DNA of 64,000 nucleotides, taken from assembly GCA_033297075.1 (NCBI GenBank), contig MU858135.1, forward strand, positions 94,443 to 158,442, written 5' to 3'. The stretch comes from Rhypophila decipiens. Its lineage: Eukaryota; Ascomycota; Sordariomycetes; Sordariales; Naviculisporaceae. Shown in pieces: positions 1 to 12,159 of the stretch (the first letter of the stretch is position 1; every line of letters begins with the position of its first letter). The notes under the pieces were generated by a model. That model was given only the letters and a program-made list of their open reading frames with translations, was not told where the DNA came from and did no database searches. Both the position numbers and the translations under genes were made by a program.

Positions 1-134
1 ATCTGATGATTTCTTGTACGGGTGAAAGTCAAGTAAGCGACCCAGAGGGATAATGCAGCAATCAGAATCGAGGGAATCCCGAGAGCAAGAGCTATAGCAG
101 CCTCGTTGGAGATGGTATTTGACGGGCAACACAT
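1..134 (-). CDS. N-terminus of a small membrane protein, cut by the window edge
   Basis: Reading the minus strand from an ATG at 132-134, the frame stays open to the window edge (44 codons). The peptide begins MCCPSNTISNEAAIALALG and continues into a hydrophobic stretch (IPSILIAALSLWVAYLTF) followed by basic residues (TRTRN). That is one membrane-spanning segment with an Arg-rich cytosolic flank. Many fungal genes of unknown function start this way. There is too little sequence to name a family, and the downstream part lies outside the window. The start is the first ATG of the frame. An AT-rich, T/C-tracted leader follows at 135-300. Confidence 0.5.
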   Translation of the reverse strand, partial: MCCPSNTISNEAAIALALGIPSILIAALSLWVAYLTFTRTRNHQ

Positions 135-1708
135 TGAACAAGATTTGATGTGTTTAATGGCTTGAACGAACACGGCTTGTGGGAGGGAGAGAGAAGGTGT
201 AGAGAGGGTAGTTCAGGTCATAAAGACTGAATTCTGTCGAGGACAGGCTGCATGGGGAACTGGGACCTGATGTGTCCTTTATATCACCGTCATCGGCTGT
301 GCTCGTGGGACACACAAAAAGCAATGAACCCAAGTTTTCCTGCGTCCGCTACCAAGTAATCCGGGGGTAATGGAACTCGGTACGTCGTCGTGATGGCCGC
401 GGTGGCCTGGCGTTGCACAAGACAGGACTGGCAGACCACGTTCGGGTACCGGTACTCGCCAAGCCTGGGGGACTCAAGTTTCCATGCCCAAGGATCAGAC
501 CCTACATCTATGGACAGCTGGCGTTGCTAGTGAATTTGATGATCCACTCAGCTACCACCAGCTGGCATAATCAGGAGCTCGTGGATTGATTGGCCCGAAT
601 CCCGATAGGGGGATCAAAATACACCAGTCCCCAGGCTTTAGAAAACGTCACGGTACCTCTCGACCCTGGTACCGGATGTCACTTTGGCTGTGCCCATCTC
701 TCCAACCTTCAGGCTATGCGGCCAATAACAGGACAGAGTTTAAACTCCGAAGCTGGACATTTTATCCAGAAGTAGCCTAGACTGTGACTCCCAAGTGCCT
801 TACCGAGCAAGCCCCTGAGAAGTGTTGAAGTGTGGCTAGAGTTTGTGCATGGTGGCGCCGAAGTCCTTGCAGAAGCTGCAGGATGGAGCTGACATCCTGT
901 CAGAAAATAAGCACTTTAAATCAGCGGAAATCCCCTGTAACGTTATTCATTTGAGTATTCGTTGTTCAAGTTACTTGAGGAGAAGTTCGGCCGCCAGAAG
1001 TTCTGCTATTACCAGCTGACCGCTAAGTTCGGGCTTCTCCCGGTGTCTCACAAAGTGCATAACTGGCCAGTCACATCTCGGGTAAATTTTCCAATTGGCA
1101 ATGGCAGCCCAGATGCCCCCTCGTTATTCTAGTTCGTGTTCCTTGCCTCAGGCTTCCCTTAATCCCGTTCCACTGGCGGCCATATACCCGTCTATTGTGG
1201 CACACTCTCCGGTGGCCTAGGGTTCACTCACGGGGCGTACAAAGGTCATCACTTGTCCCTCCGCCCCTGTATCAATTCCGAAGAGTACGACAGATGGGAC
1301 TGCTCATGCTTCCATGTGGTTATGTTACCGTTTCTCTATCCTGTGTAACATATGTATAACCAACCAGGGGATGTGGAATTTGGACTTGCAGATTGTACAA
1401 TACAGTACAACCATACTCTGACGTTGCTCGGCGTGAAACCTTCTTTTTAATTGTATACCATCTCTGGAAAAGGTGACTGATGGTGGAGTCCAAGGTGCCA
1501 TGTAGCTTGGTATCTTCTAGACGAAGAGTAGTATCATTGCTGTCGTGTTGAATTTAAGTCTAATATGCTGAAGTAAGTGTATATGTATCGTGGGATATGT
1601 GTATATAAACAGGTAGGGCCGGGGCCGAATAACCATGAGTTGGACGGATGGCGGCGATATCCAATAATCTGGCCAGCCGTTCTACTGGGTGGGACTGACG
1701 AGTCTCGA
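135..1708. other. Intergenic, no gene seen
   Basis: All frames here are short, lack family motifs and have no splice-compatible extension. The interval separates the diverging edge gene from the 3' end of the SAT4-type gene. No repeat or RNA gene was recognised. Confidence 0.5.
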
Positions 1709-3040
1709 CTAACTGATCTCCCTAGGCTTGACCCTGGTCGCACTAGTCGAGTCGTCGCCCCGTTCCTTGGATGACCTCCCGCCGCCCACGCTTGCCCCCG
1801 TCCCGGAATCGGTCTCGGTATCCATCCTCCCCACCGGCCGGAGCTCCTCCTCGCTCGTGTTGCCATAGCATTTGGCCGTGTACTCTGACAGTCCCGGTTG
1901 CAGTTTCAGCTCCCCGTGACTGAGTCTCGGCTCGCGGAGGTAATTGTTTCCGGTGAAGACCTCGGCCGTCCGTGTAAACGACCTTCGCACCGACACGCCG
2001 CTCATTTTCAGATTACTCCCCCGTCCATCCATTGGTGTCGTACCTGAGGTCGTCCGAGGCGTGATGATACCCAGCTTGATGGCGATGCCCTTGACCAAAG
2101 GCTGTAATGTCGCGAGACATCCGGCCGTGATGGCTAATCCGTTCTCGACCGACGACCAGATAGCCATGGGCGCGGTATCCCAGAGGAAATCGTCGGAATC
2201 CATGTGCTTGAGGTAGGGCGCGCGAGCAATGACTGCGAGACTTGCACTGTATTCACATCATCGTTAGCGGTCAATCTCACCGACCCAGTCAGTAGACGAG
2301 GAGAAAAGGACTCACATGACGCCCATCCCCATAAGTCCCATGACAGCAAACTTGGCCTTCTTCCCCATGTTCAGCTGCCCAACAACCCAAGCAGGCAAAA
2401 GTGCAAAGGACAAATCAGTGATGACGCTCATGACGCTATACAAGTACGCCATGGCAACAAGCACCCCAGCGTTGATACAGCCCCCCTGGGTCCCGTCCAA
2501 GTCCTGGTTCCGAGTCCAGAAGTAACTGATCGGGTTGCATTGGAACAAGGCCAAGAAGAAAAAGGTCAAGCAGCTCACGCAGGTGATGGCTGCGGAGAAG
2601 TAGATGATCCATTTATGGAGGCGTGTGATGGTGACTCGTAGAAGAAAACAGCCGATGGAGAGCTTGACGGCGATCATGGAGCATGCGTAGGATAGATAGC
2701 AGAAGAACCACAGGTTCATTGATCGAGTGTATTGTTCCGGTGTGAGGTCGGCCTTGTGTCGTCCTGTGCCGTGGGAGATGCCGATGTTGGAGCAGGTGCA
2801 GAATATTAGGTAAAAGACCTTTTCGTTGTCTTTTGTTAGCATCATGATGTTTTGGAGTGACGGTATTGAAGGACATACAGTCGCTATCGCCATCAACCAA
2901 TCATCCAACCCAAACCCCTTGACGACTCTGGTTCGAACAATACATCGTAATATGCAAGTGATGCCGCTGAGGATGATGCCGACGGTGTTGACAGCAAAGA
3001 GCTGCGGGCCCCGGTTTGGGACACTCGTGTTGAGATCCAT
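1709..3040 (-). CDS. SAT4/rhodopsin-type integral membrane protein (400 aa)
   Basis: The spliced model has exons 3040-2879, 2818-2316 and 2246-1709 (162+503+538 nt = 401 codons with stop). Introns are 60 and 69 nt with GTATGT and GTGAGT donors. Translation starts at an in-frame ATG (MDLNTSVPNRGPQ). The protein has the typical fungal seven-helix layout, with the signature GFGLDDWLM (Asp46-Asp47-Trp48) in the loop after helix 1-2 and SHGTGRH and TRSMNLWFFCY further on. The C-terminal tail of about 130 residues is polar and Ser/Thr/Gly-rich. In this family the seven-helix core is a plasma-membrane protein of mostly unknown function (the founder name SAT4 comes from a trichothecene cluster), so no substrate is assigned. 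Removing the introns restores the family spacing (DDWLMAIAT joined to VFYLIF), which supports the model. Confidence 0.85.
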
Positions 3041-5520
3041 GATGTTGCTGAGTAGAAAAAAGGATGAATGATGAAACGAGCGAATGTCTGTCAATGTCGA
3101 CCTTATCTGGCGAATGCCGATGTCAGATCGTGAATTCCCATGTGATATCGGTAGTTGGTCCCCCCCTGTAGTCGCCTAGTAAATGTCGTCTAATCTAGTA
3201 ATTAGGTATCAGAGGCGTCTGGGGGAGTAGCGAATCCCAAGGGCTGCAAACTGAAACAATTTTCGTAGACGGAATGGAATTCGGTTGGCGATGATGCTGT
3301 TGGTTCAAGTTGTGGTAATGAGTGGAAATTCCTTCATCGCTCACCGGGAGGCAAGGGCGGGGGGGAAGGATCAATAAACGAGAACAAACAAACCCGACCA
3401 GGTCTTTCCCAAGACCACGGATGAGATGGTGGGTGGTGTCGCATTCTTCAAAGAAACCTCAGCACTTCATCGGCAATGGAGCTGGATATTAGGCCCCACA
3501 GCGATGAAAACACCCTTCTGGTCATCAATGCACGCTAGCGGAGCTGCCCAAGCTGCCCGCCCTGCCACTCTGCTTTGTTGTTTTGGTGCTTGGTTGGCGA
3601 CAGATAACGTGATCTACGACGGCGTCAGGGGTAGTGGCCGGAGTGTGGACCGGTCATGGTTGCTTGTGACTTGTCTGCTTGTCTCGTTAGGGATGGGCAG
3701 CCGAGGTGTTTTTGTTCCGGCTGCCGGACGTTGAACCGTTTTTGTTGCCCTATGAACGACAGACTTGTGCACTTGGCCAAATGTTGGCGGGGCCGAGATC
3801 CGAATTTTTGCGTTGCAGAGTGTTATCCACTCCAAGAGGGGTGTCAGAGTGTTAGTACCGTCGTGCTAGTGGAAAGAGCCGCAAGAGACAAGGAAGAAGC
3901 CAAGACAGGTCTGCTTTTTCTCCATCATTGACCAAGAAAACAGTCAACGGAGCTCGGGCAGAACTTGAAACACTGGCCGGTTAAAATGGGTTTAACAAAC
4001 GACTGAGTCGTTGATGTGGACGATGCTGAAGGAGTGGCAATGGAAAGACCGGAACCGTGGATGAAGCTTGGGAAACCCCTGGATCCCACATGGCGATCCG
4101 CCGATCTTGGCCCATCGGGGTGCCACTTTACGATACTGCTATGCCTTTTAGGGCATGGTGCTACCCCTGGTCTCGCCCACGATGGAACCTCGGCCGGGCA
4201 CAAATTTCTTTTTCCTGCTTTCTCCTCCTTGCCATTGCGACCTCTTTGAGGCATTGAGATCTTCAAATGTCTCGTTTCCCCAGAAATTGGACACACAAAT
4301 GAATGCTACCTCGCGTCGGCAATAAAAAAACTCTGCATCGGTTTACGATCATGGGATTCCGATTCCTGTTCAGATCTCACGTCGTGACGCTGTCTTTTGC
4401 AGAAAAGCAATGAAACCTGGGGTAGAGTAACCTCGGTGGGAACAAGACTGGAGTCACAGCACATGCCACCAGGACGACCGACCGAAACGACTGGCGTTTG
4501 GTGCCAAGCTTGACAAGACAGAAATTCCAGTAAAGGTGGAAATACCATGATGCAATTGAACTGGTCAAGCATTTCACAAGGTTCTGGAGTCGGAGTGAAT
4601 CCTCATGGTGGAGAGGTAGCAAAACAACTGCTGCCCATGTCCATGAAATGAGGATGGCCCGGTGGCAGTGCCGGTGCCCGGTGTCTTGATTTTGGCTCCA
4701 TATTTTGTTTCCAACGGCTTCGGTTTCGCTCCCGGCTCCCCTGTTCGGCATGAAAGACGCTTCTCCTCAGCTGCACAGGCGAGTTTGACAAGGCACCTCT
4801 TGGAACCGTGATGCTTTATGACAAGATATATATTGTGCAGATAGTGTTCTGATTAGTGACGAGATATCATTCATATCCAGATGTATAACACGCCTACATT
4901 TTCATGCATTCATCTCCGTGTTGTGCATCGCCGAGGATCAGTGGATAATCATTGTGGTAATTTCACCTCTTTGCTGATCTTGCAACGCAAGTCCGGTCCA
5001 GGCCTGGTCCAGTCTGTTGAACTTGAGCTTTATTTCTCGGGGCTCCAACACGCTTGGCTATCTCAATGCCGGATTCGGGCCGGGATGCTCCCAACATCCC
5101 CCGGTGCTTATATCCGAAGCTTAAGCTGATCTCCCCGGAGTGGATCATTGGAAATAAGAACTCCCCTTGAAGAGGCGGCTACGGATACCTTTCGTGACTT
5201 TGCTTCCTGGTACGGTACATGTATGCCGCCCATGTCTTGAATCCCGGCCATCTAACCCCCCGCTTTACTCCTGCCATTGACACCATATAACGCCTTCTCA
5301 CGATCTTTAGAGTCACTAGTCAAATATTGGTGCGATATATCCATGTACCAGAGGGGACTAGGTAATATTATAATAGTAGTTACTGTTGTCGTAAAGGCGA
5401 GAAGTGAATAAAAGGGTGAAATACATTATTAATCGAACAGATGATATTAGATATTAAGGATGTCTATAATGTGAAAGCAACTTGTAAAGACATGAGAAAT
5501 TCCATCATCAAAATAACTCA
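3041..5520. other. Long intergenic stretch, nothing convincing
   Basis: About 2.5 kb between the start of the SAT4-type gene and the 3' end of the DUF7924-like gene. Frames up to about 124 codons occur on both strands, but they overlap each other, lack recognisable motifs and do not splice into a longer product. The GGGGG-rich and T-rich runs near 3360 and 3540 look like ordinary promoter sequence. An AT-rich block lies at 5340-5520, next to the 3' end of the following gene. Confidence 0.4.
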
Positions 5521-7038
5521 TCACGCCCAGTCATGGTGTGGCCATCCGATCCCAGTCCACGGGCGTGCAGCACGGGGAGTGGTGTCTCTCGCTGGTGGGC
5601 GATTCTCCTGCTCCATCCCGGGAAACCGCCGAGGTGAACGGCGAGGTGCTGTAGGAAGACCCACAGCTTTGCTGGTTGATGTACTTGGGAGTGGCATTAA
5701 ATTAACATCCAGGCCCCCAAGTGCTTTTCTTTGAACCCTTCGTTCAGTGAGAACGCTTCGTGCCGGAATGGGAGTAACATTGTTGCCCTCAAAGGTTTTC
5801 GTGTTCCTCCGGCGTTTGGCAACGCTGCGGGTTGCTGGTTCGTAATATACGGGGCGCGAAAGATGACGGATTCTGCCGCTCCGACGAATCGTGGACAAAG
5901 CGATGCTTTGATCCTGAAATGTTGAATCTTCTGGGATATGGGGGGTCTCTGTCGCTTTACGCTTCCTCTTGGCAGCAACAGGGAGCGGTGTGCAGTGCTC
6001 GTCAGGGTACGTGTCCGATCTGCTCCGTGTCCTCGAGGATGGTAGTGCGTTTTCAGGGTCCTCGGCTACTGTGGCCAATCCTCCACAAGGTAGGGGAAAC
6101 TCAGTCAGTGCTGCAAGCCCGGCTTTGATTTCGTTAAGTCTTTTACCTTGACCCCAGTGGAGAATATTCTGGATGACGTGATATAACCGAATAAAGTCAT
6201 CCGGCTTTCTCGAGTTGAGAGAAAACTGTTCGACTTCCCGGGTCAAATACTTGTTGTTATGAAACCAGGTAACATACACGCCGGCTATGAGATTGTTAAT
6301 CGCAACGCTGAAAGCCGCAGTCTCGACTGGCGTGGCTTGGGCGGCAGGAAGGAGTTGTATTTTCTCATTCAACCGGTTCGTGATCCGGACACAGGTCGAC
6401 GCTCCCCCTAAGCACTGGTTGACTGCTTGTCGAAAAGGTTCATCCCCCTTGATCTCAATCACGAGGAATGGAAACCGAAGTCGAGACGAGTTAGCCGCCG
6501 CGAGCCCCCCAGGCAAAACCCTCGTTTGCGTTCGAAGCTCCTCTTTGGAGAAGGGTGTTGAGTGACGGTGGCTGTAACCGTACAGCATGTCGGGGACGGG
6601 AGTGCTGACCTCGGTATCTGACTCTGGGTTTTTCGGAACATGGATTTTCTTCATCCATACCCGTTCGTGTCGTAGGAGAAAGTTCGCCGCCCCCTCCCTC
6701 TTGTCAGTAAATACCATTCGTTCAAAAAACGAAGCAACTTGACTTTCTGCCGGATAATCCGACAACTCTTGCAGCGACTTCCGAGTTCGAACTTCTTGTA
6801 TTGATGGTGCTTTAGAGACACGCCGTGTCATGATGTCCTTGAGCAGTTTAGAGAGGCTTGTTGGGTACGATGCCTCAACCTCATCCTGCTGTACGAGAAA
6901 AATGGTGTTGGGCTCCAAATGTTCCTCCCTGTACTCGGGCCGGCAAATCTTTCGCCTTGGGCCCCCCGCGTCTTCAGTCGGCGTCACATTGGACTCGACG
7001 GCTGACCGTGACCCCGGGTTCTTACCTCCACGAGCCAT
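5521..7038 (-). CDS. DUF7924-like fungal protein, PD-(D/E)XK-like core (505 aa)
   Basis: Single open frame. The frame is open further upstream, but the first ATG is at 7038 (MARGGKNPGS), so this start was chosen. The middle of the protein carries PFLVIEIKGDEP, then NQCLGGASTC, then INNLIAGVYVTWFHNNKY. This is the pattern of a large family of fungal proteins of unknown function annotated as DUF7924 (name from memory), whose E-I-K motif after a hydrophobic strand resembles nuclease-fold cores. The N-terminal third is charged. The C-terminal 150 residues are very basic, with KRKRK, RRSGRIR and RRSPRR clusters, suggesting nuclear or DNA-associated location. A GGTAAGAA sequence just after the ATG could be a splice donor, so an unseen upstream exon is possible. 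Function is unknown. Confidence 0.7.
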   Translation of the reverse strand: MARGGKNPGSRSAVESNVTPTEDAGGPRRKICRPEYREEHLEPNTIFLVQQDEVEASYPTSLSKLLKDIMTRRVSKAPSIQEVRTRKSLQELSDYPAESQVASFFERMVFTDKREGAANFLLRHERVWMKKIHVPKNPESDTEVSTPVPDMLYGYSHRHSTPFSKEELRTQTRVLPGGLAAANSSRLRFPFLVIEIKGDEPFRQAVNQCLGGASTCVRITNRLNEKIQLLPAAQATPVETAAFSVAINNLIAGVYVTWFHNNKYLTREVEQFSLNSRKPDDFIRLYHVIQNILHWGQGKRLNEIKAGLAALTEFPLPCGGLATVAEDPENALPSSRTRSRSDTYPDEHCTPLPVAAKRKRKATETPHIPEDSTFQDQSIALSTIRRSGRIRHLSRPVYYEPATRSVAKRRRNTKTFEGNNVTPIPARSVLTERRVQRKALGGLDVNLMPLPSTSTSKAVGLPTAPRRSPRRFPGMEQENRPPARDTTPRAARPWTGIGWPHHDWA

Positions 7039-7426
7039 ACCCTTGTATTTCACGGTTTTGAATGACCCGTCCAGCCGGCGCCAACCAAGTCGATGTATCA
7101 AGTATTTCGAGCAGATCGGATATGCTGGGACAAGAATGCTCGGTGGTTCTTGTTGCGTGCTCTGATGGGACGCGGCACACGAGCTTCGGTCGATTCAAGG
7201 GTCTAGGGACAGGCACACCAACAGGTTAGCAAGTGTATCATGGGCAGCATCATCACCGACATGCGGCAAGAGTTGGGATGTAGTACTCAGTTGTCTCCTC
7301 TTTGTGACCCGGGGATCGAGTATCGTTGTTGGTATCTGCGCGAAAAGGCTCTGGAGGATTCTTTTTATTATCGTCAACCTGGACTGGAGCTTGGAGAGTG
7401 ATGGTGTACTCTGGTATAGCAGGGTC

Positions 7427-7463
7427 GAAGAAGAAGAAGAAGAAGAAGAAGAAAGAAGAAGAA
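7427..7463. repeat. GAA microsatellite
   Basis: About twelve GAA units, interrupted once (GAAAGAA), reading as poly-Glu or poly-Phe in two frames. No gene is built on it, and it lies upstream of the DUF7924-like gene. Confidence 0.9.
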
Positions 7464-8456
7464 CGTACAGTAGTTATATAACAGTTACACTCCGACCCCG
7501 GCCTCAGGGGCGGGTCAGCCATGGCTGAACACAGTCATGTCCTGGACTCCTGGTGCGGATGCGGCTCAGTCCAATAAGCCCAGGATGGCTCCCTTGAACC
7601 TCTTTCAACGAGTGGTCCTTATGCCATCGGGACTGTACCTTCTCTTCCGCCATGTATGAATTGGGACAGGGTCCACAGTGACAGGCTGACAGCCGGAAGC
7701 CAGGCACAGCCCGTCACTTTGGTGAGATACGTACCTTTGCTCGCGCTAGCTTGTGCCGTTTCCATGGTGAGTAACCCATCACCATTGCTTTCCACAGTCC
7801 CTGAAAACCTGCAGTGTCTTGATGTTTGGGCGGTGGAGGTTTGGCGTCAGAGACCCGCCCGACTTGGCATTGTTCAGAAGGCCAAGGCGTTAAAATTCAG
7901 TGTGTGCTGCACGTAAATTATGGCAACTAAACCATAAAAAGAAGTCATGTTGTTATTTGGTCAGCTTCGAGCAACATATTGTTGTTGTTGACTGATTCGA
8001 GTCGGCGGCTACCCAGCAATGATTGGCCAGGATGGCAATCCATCTTGAGGCGCACGCAGGGGCGAGGCCGAATACTGGACCTGCACTGTACCCGCACTCG
8101 CACTAGCTTCTATGCAGGATCGACTACAAGACGCAGCCTGGAGGTATGAGCCAGCCACAGCGGCAAGCCTCAGCTTCTCGATGCATGTGTTCCAGTGAAA
8201 TCATTGAATGTAAAAGTATTGATATTCCTCCCCCCACAGGGCCCACACGCCAAGGCAGGATTTCTTTGTTCTCGTTGACAAGATTTCAGAATACGAAACA
8301 GCCTTTGCATGAAGAGGAAGGCCGACTGAGCTATGGACCGGAACTTAACGTCCGAACCATCCCCGGCCCAAAAGGCAGGCCACCATCAGCATCAAGTTGA
8401 CCAAACGGAACTGTTGCCTGAGATCCTACCCTAGCTCCTCCTCTCAGCCAGCTTTC

Positions 8457-8711
8457 TCATTGTTCCCTCTGGCTGCAAAAACACCAAGGTAAGCATGTGA
8501 AAACGCCGCCTCTCAGGGCCGGACAGAGCTGGATCAGCTGGTTGTGAATTCTCGCCCGGTAATTATGCCTCCAGGGACACCAAACACAACGAACGCCAAG
8601 CAGGCCATAAGCCCCAGGCACCGGGCAACACTTGTATTTCTCACATTCCGTGGCCCCTGAGTTAGTACCCATGTGATGGATGATCTCGTGCCCTTCAGTC
8701 GCGTCACTCAT
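8457..8711 (-). CDS. Possible small cysteine-rich protein (84 aa)
   Basis: An ATG-started frame with nine cysteines in 84 residues, at 23, 28, 29, 42, 45, 63, 73, 77 and 79. It contains KCC, CVWCPW and CLPWCFC groupings. There is no clear signal peptide (the start is MSDATEGHEI) and no intron support. Cysteine density this high in a chance frame is unusual but not decisive. It could be one exon of a larger gene, a relic or noise. No family was recognised. Confidence 0.25.
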   Translation of the reverse strand: MSDATEGHEIIHHMGTNSGATECEKYKCCPVPGAYGLLGVRCVWCPWRHNYRARIHNQLIQLCPALRGGVFTCLPWCFCSQREQ

Positions 8712-9196
8712 AGTTGTATGTGAATACTGCGGACCGCGCAGATAGGTTCACACCCAATTCTCTATAGATACTAGTCACTCAAGTCTGCCTTGACCCATGA
8801 TTTCGTGTTCCCGACCCATTGTCTCTCGGCACCTACAGACCATACAAATAAGCCAAGGCTCAGCTCAGCCTCTCAAGTCAAAAATGATTCTGTGAGGTCT
8901 CAGGTACCAGACATCCACAATCATCTTTCTGCTCTTGGTGTGTCTTACAGGTCTCAGGCTCTTTACACCACCGACAACCTGCAGGATCCGTGACCGGAGG
9001 GATTCCCACGGCAGAACACTTATAGCTCACCAATCGAAAGCAAGAGCTGAACTGGGACAAGTGTGCCATTGATAGGAAGACCCTTCAGACACCCACCATA
9101 TTTACTTGACTGTGACGTATTGGTCAATCGGGCCCTGACTGAACACTTACACCAAGCCACCCAATACCCAGGACACTCTGCCTAGCTTCAAGACTG

Positions 9197-10960
9197 TCAA
9201 TGACGACTTCCTATTATTCTCGCCCGGACACTTTTACTGTTCAGGCCGGCCACGGGAATAAAAAAGTCATGTTTGCAGACGACATCGCCCAAACCAGTCT
9301 CGTACATCCCCAAATCGAAACGGGAAACGACGGCGGCAAGTGCCAGATGAAGCTCTGCCATGGCGAGGCTTTCCGGTCATCAGTCTGTCTGCTCCAAAGA
9401 CGGGAAGAAGGTGAACTCACTTGATCCCAAGGCACTGTCTGGTCCCTTTCCCAAACGAAACCAGATACTTGTCAAGTCGCTTGCCTGGTTGAAGCCAACG
9501 TTCAGGTCGAAACTCGGTGGGCTCGGGGAAGATGTCTGGGTGCATCAGGATGAAGTACGCTGACTGCGAGACGGGAGTTTACACATCACTGTGAGCCTGT
9601 CAGTGCCGAGTCATGAAGCTAAGAGGTTTGGATGGACCTACACCGGCGGGAATAACGTAGTCCTTGTACCTGATGTCCTCCCTTGCAGTCCGTGGGTTCT
9701 GAACGGTGATGCCGTACGAAAGTCTCAAGCCCTCTTCATGCCATTCTTTCAATGAAAGGGGAGAGACTCACAAAGTCGGGCAAGCGGTGCAAGACCGTCC
9801 AAGTGAAAAGTTCACCCTTCTCTCCCAGAACCGTATCCAACTCGGCCCTCACTCGCTCTAGCACGCTCTTATCCACCCACTTCAGGTAAAACATGATCCT
9901 CGTGAGAGTCTGGGCAGTGGTCTCGGATCCAGCACCAGTGATAACACCAGCCTCATCGCAAAGCCTCTTGACAGTATTTTCCTCCCTAGGCAAATCATAA
10001 TCCCTCAATATGTGAAAGATGGTCCGTCTTTCCTTATTTTCGTCTCTTTCTCTATTTCAGCCGGCTCTTCCAGAATACCCCTGACCACTTTGAAGACCGT
10101 CTCCCTCCATCCGACAAGAGTCCCAGCCGCGGGATTCATCCAGCTCACCAGATGCAAGGGCACCCTCTCCATGAGAAGAGGTAACATCCACGGAAACTGC
10201 CGTGCCATAGCACCTCCCTCAGCAGCTTTCACAACTGAGTCTTTCCAGTTAGCTTCAAAATCATGCTTGTCCAGATACCAGCGAGCATCGTCAAAGGCGT
10301 AGTCGCAAATGACGTCCATGGTAAGAGCCATGAAGGCTGCATCTAGCCGAACAACCTCGCCCGTCTGAGCGAGTTGCGAGAATCGAGAGCAGAGCTTTTC
10401 AACCTTTGACTTTATTATCGGTTCGAGATTTGCTACAGAGCGAGCGGAGAAGAATGGGGCAAGTGGACTGCGCCGGAGACGATGATGTTTGTGTGTTACC
10501 GCCGAGAAGGTCGAGCCGCCGGCCCCGGCGGTGTTGAGCCACGAGTGATATTTGTCTAGCTTTGTGACCGGCCCAGATCTTGATGCAGCAGGAGGACCAG
10601 AGTACAGCTCGTCGAAGAAGTCTGGGTCGAGGATGTGAATCTCGTAGGGATTTAAGCGGATGATGGGGCCTGGATACGTCATGTCAGTTTCAGACTACGG
10701 TCAAGATGAGCGGCAGTCTACTATTATACCATATTCCTTGTGCATCTTTTCAATCTGCCAGATGTGCGTCCCCCGCTTGACCACGTCCCAATAAATTCAT
10801 ACCATAATGTCTGGGCGGCCAGCTTGGAGCCTGGAAATCTGGACAGTGGGCTAAATTAGACTCTTCGAATGCCGCCTACGACGATGTATAAAACAGTCGC
10901 TGCAATGAAAAGGACCGGGAGAGATGGTCGCCATGTCTGCAGAATCTGGACAGTCCTGTC
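9197..10960 (-). pseudogene. Decayed cytochrome P450 (trichodiene-oxygenase-like group)
   Basis: Conserved P450 pieces appear in order on the minus strand: an N-terminal membrane anchor (LPVLFIAATVLYIVVGG), FSPLSRFPGSKLAAQTLWYE, the I-helix CDEAGVITGAGSETTAQT (oxygen-binding AGSETT), the K-helix EEGLR (ExxR), FRPERW and the haem loop [11 protein letters not shown] with its Cys ligand. The last exon (9368-9197) follows a clean 52-nt intron (9369-9420); another 60-nt intron is at 10670-10729. Breaks: a TAA between RRV and FSP, and a frame change in the E-F-[Y]-W-D segment just downstream. A second frame change falls near 10010 before TIFHILRDYDL, and a third lies between LPDF and EEGLR. One acceptor appears as AA instead of AG before TPVSQSAYF. 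No N-terminal ATG is in frame. Fungal members of this group are ER-bound secondary-metabolism oxygenases. The locus cannot make a full enzyme as written. Confidence 0.8.
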
Positions 10961-12159
10961 AATGACAGCGTCTGAAGGTGTGGTTCACATCGTCATCTCG
11001 GACATTTATAGCCAACCAATATGAAAACCGGATGTGGTGTGGTTCCAGTTCATGCACGAAATTAATATGCGTGTGTGTGGCGTAACATTTCTACGAGAAT
11101 TCGTCGAGTAGATTTTCTGAAACCGCCCACAGAATTTAGACCACGTCCTCGGGACCTCCATGATGCCTGAAAAGTTAAGCGACCCTATCTCTGGCTACGA
11201 ATCCAGTTCCATTTCAGGATTCGAGTTTGAATCCTCTTCGACTCCCAAGGCGAAGCGAGCTGGGCAGGCCAACTAGTGTGGGAATAGCTTCATGCTGATG
11301 TTGCAGCAAATGACCCGTCCTAAACTGAAGACGATGATGGAATGTCAAGAGCTGATTGGGCTCGAGAAAGTAAACGACTGTACAGGGGTCGTTCCTAGGT
11401 GACACTAGTCTCTTTACGGATACTAATCCATTCTCGGCTTACACTTGAATCAACAAAGGGGGCAGGCCGCAGCCGCAGAACGTTGAAGATCTGCCTAGGC
11501 CTTCCAGCATGATAACGATTCGGAAATGCAGCAAGATGCAGCAAGCATCTGGCAACCAAAAATTTGTGGACAGCTGGACACTGGCCTGGCTGCAGTGGCA
11601 AAGCAGACGGATTCCATGCCCGTATTTGAACAAACTAGATGCCTTTGTTTGTTCCCGCACAATGGATTGTCTGCATTCGATGCATCTCTGTCACGACAGC
11701 GGCCGACAAACAAAGAAAAACAATTGGTCGCTAATGAAGCCTGAAGGCCACTAACGAGTCGAATTATCGAAAATCAACGGCGTTAGCGGCTATTAGACGA
11801 ACTGGCACGACTGGGCATTCCCGGGGATATGGACAACGCCTCCCCGCAGCTGGGTCTAGGCCTGTAAGAGCTGTTCCCAGCCGTTCCACATCCCTGGCGA
11901 CACAGGTCAATTGACTCGATTCATCCCGACACCCCGACACCGCGGCATTTTTAGGTAAAAATATCCCACCTCCCCCGCTTTTTCAATCTGGGCACACCCC
12001 TATCGCTCTCTTTCTCTCCCCCCCGCCTGCGGCTCAAGTCAAACAAAGAACTTTAAGACAGTCCCGCCCCATCGGCGTATCAACTACACACCTTCTTTTC
12101 ATGTCATTTATAATAATAACATCGCTCTTCAAACGCATCGCTAGGTTATAGTAATTGAG
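10961..12159. other. Intergenic, includes the methyltransferase leader
   Basis: No gene seen. The last 200 bases are C/T-rich with short A/T runs, as expected for a promoter and 5' leader of the methyltransferase gene starting at 12160. Frames near 11400-11760 on both strands overlap and lack motifs. Confidence 0.45.

Larger units (their letters stand above)
7039..9196. other. Intergenic with a microsatellite and one odd short frame
   Basis: Lies between the DUF7924-like start and the 3' end of the P450 pseudogene. It holds the GAA microsatellite and one ATG-initiated, cysteine-rich frame at 8457-8711, listed separately. Other frames carry no motif or splice support. Confidence 0.4.
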
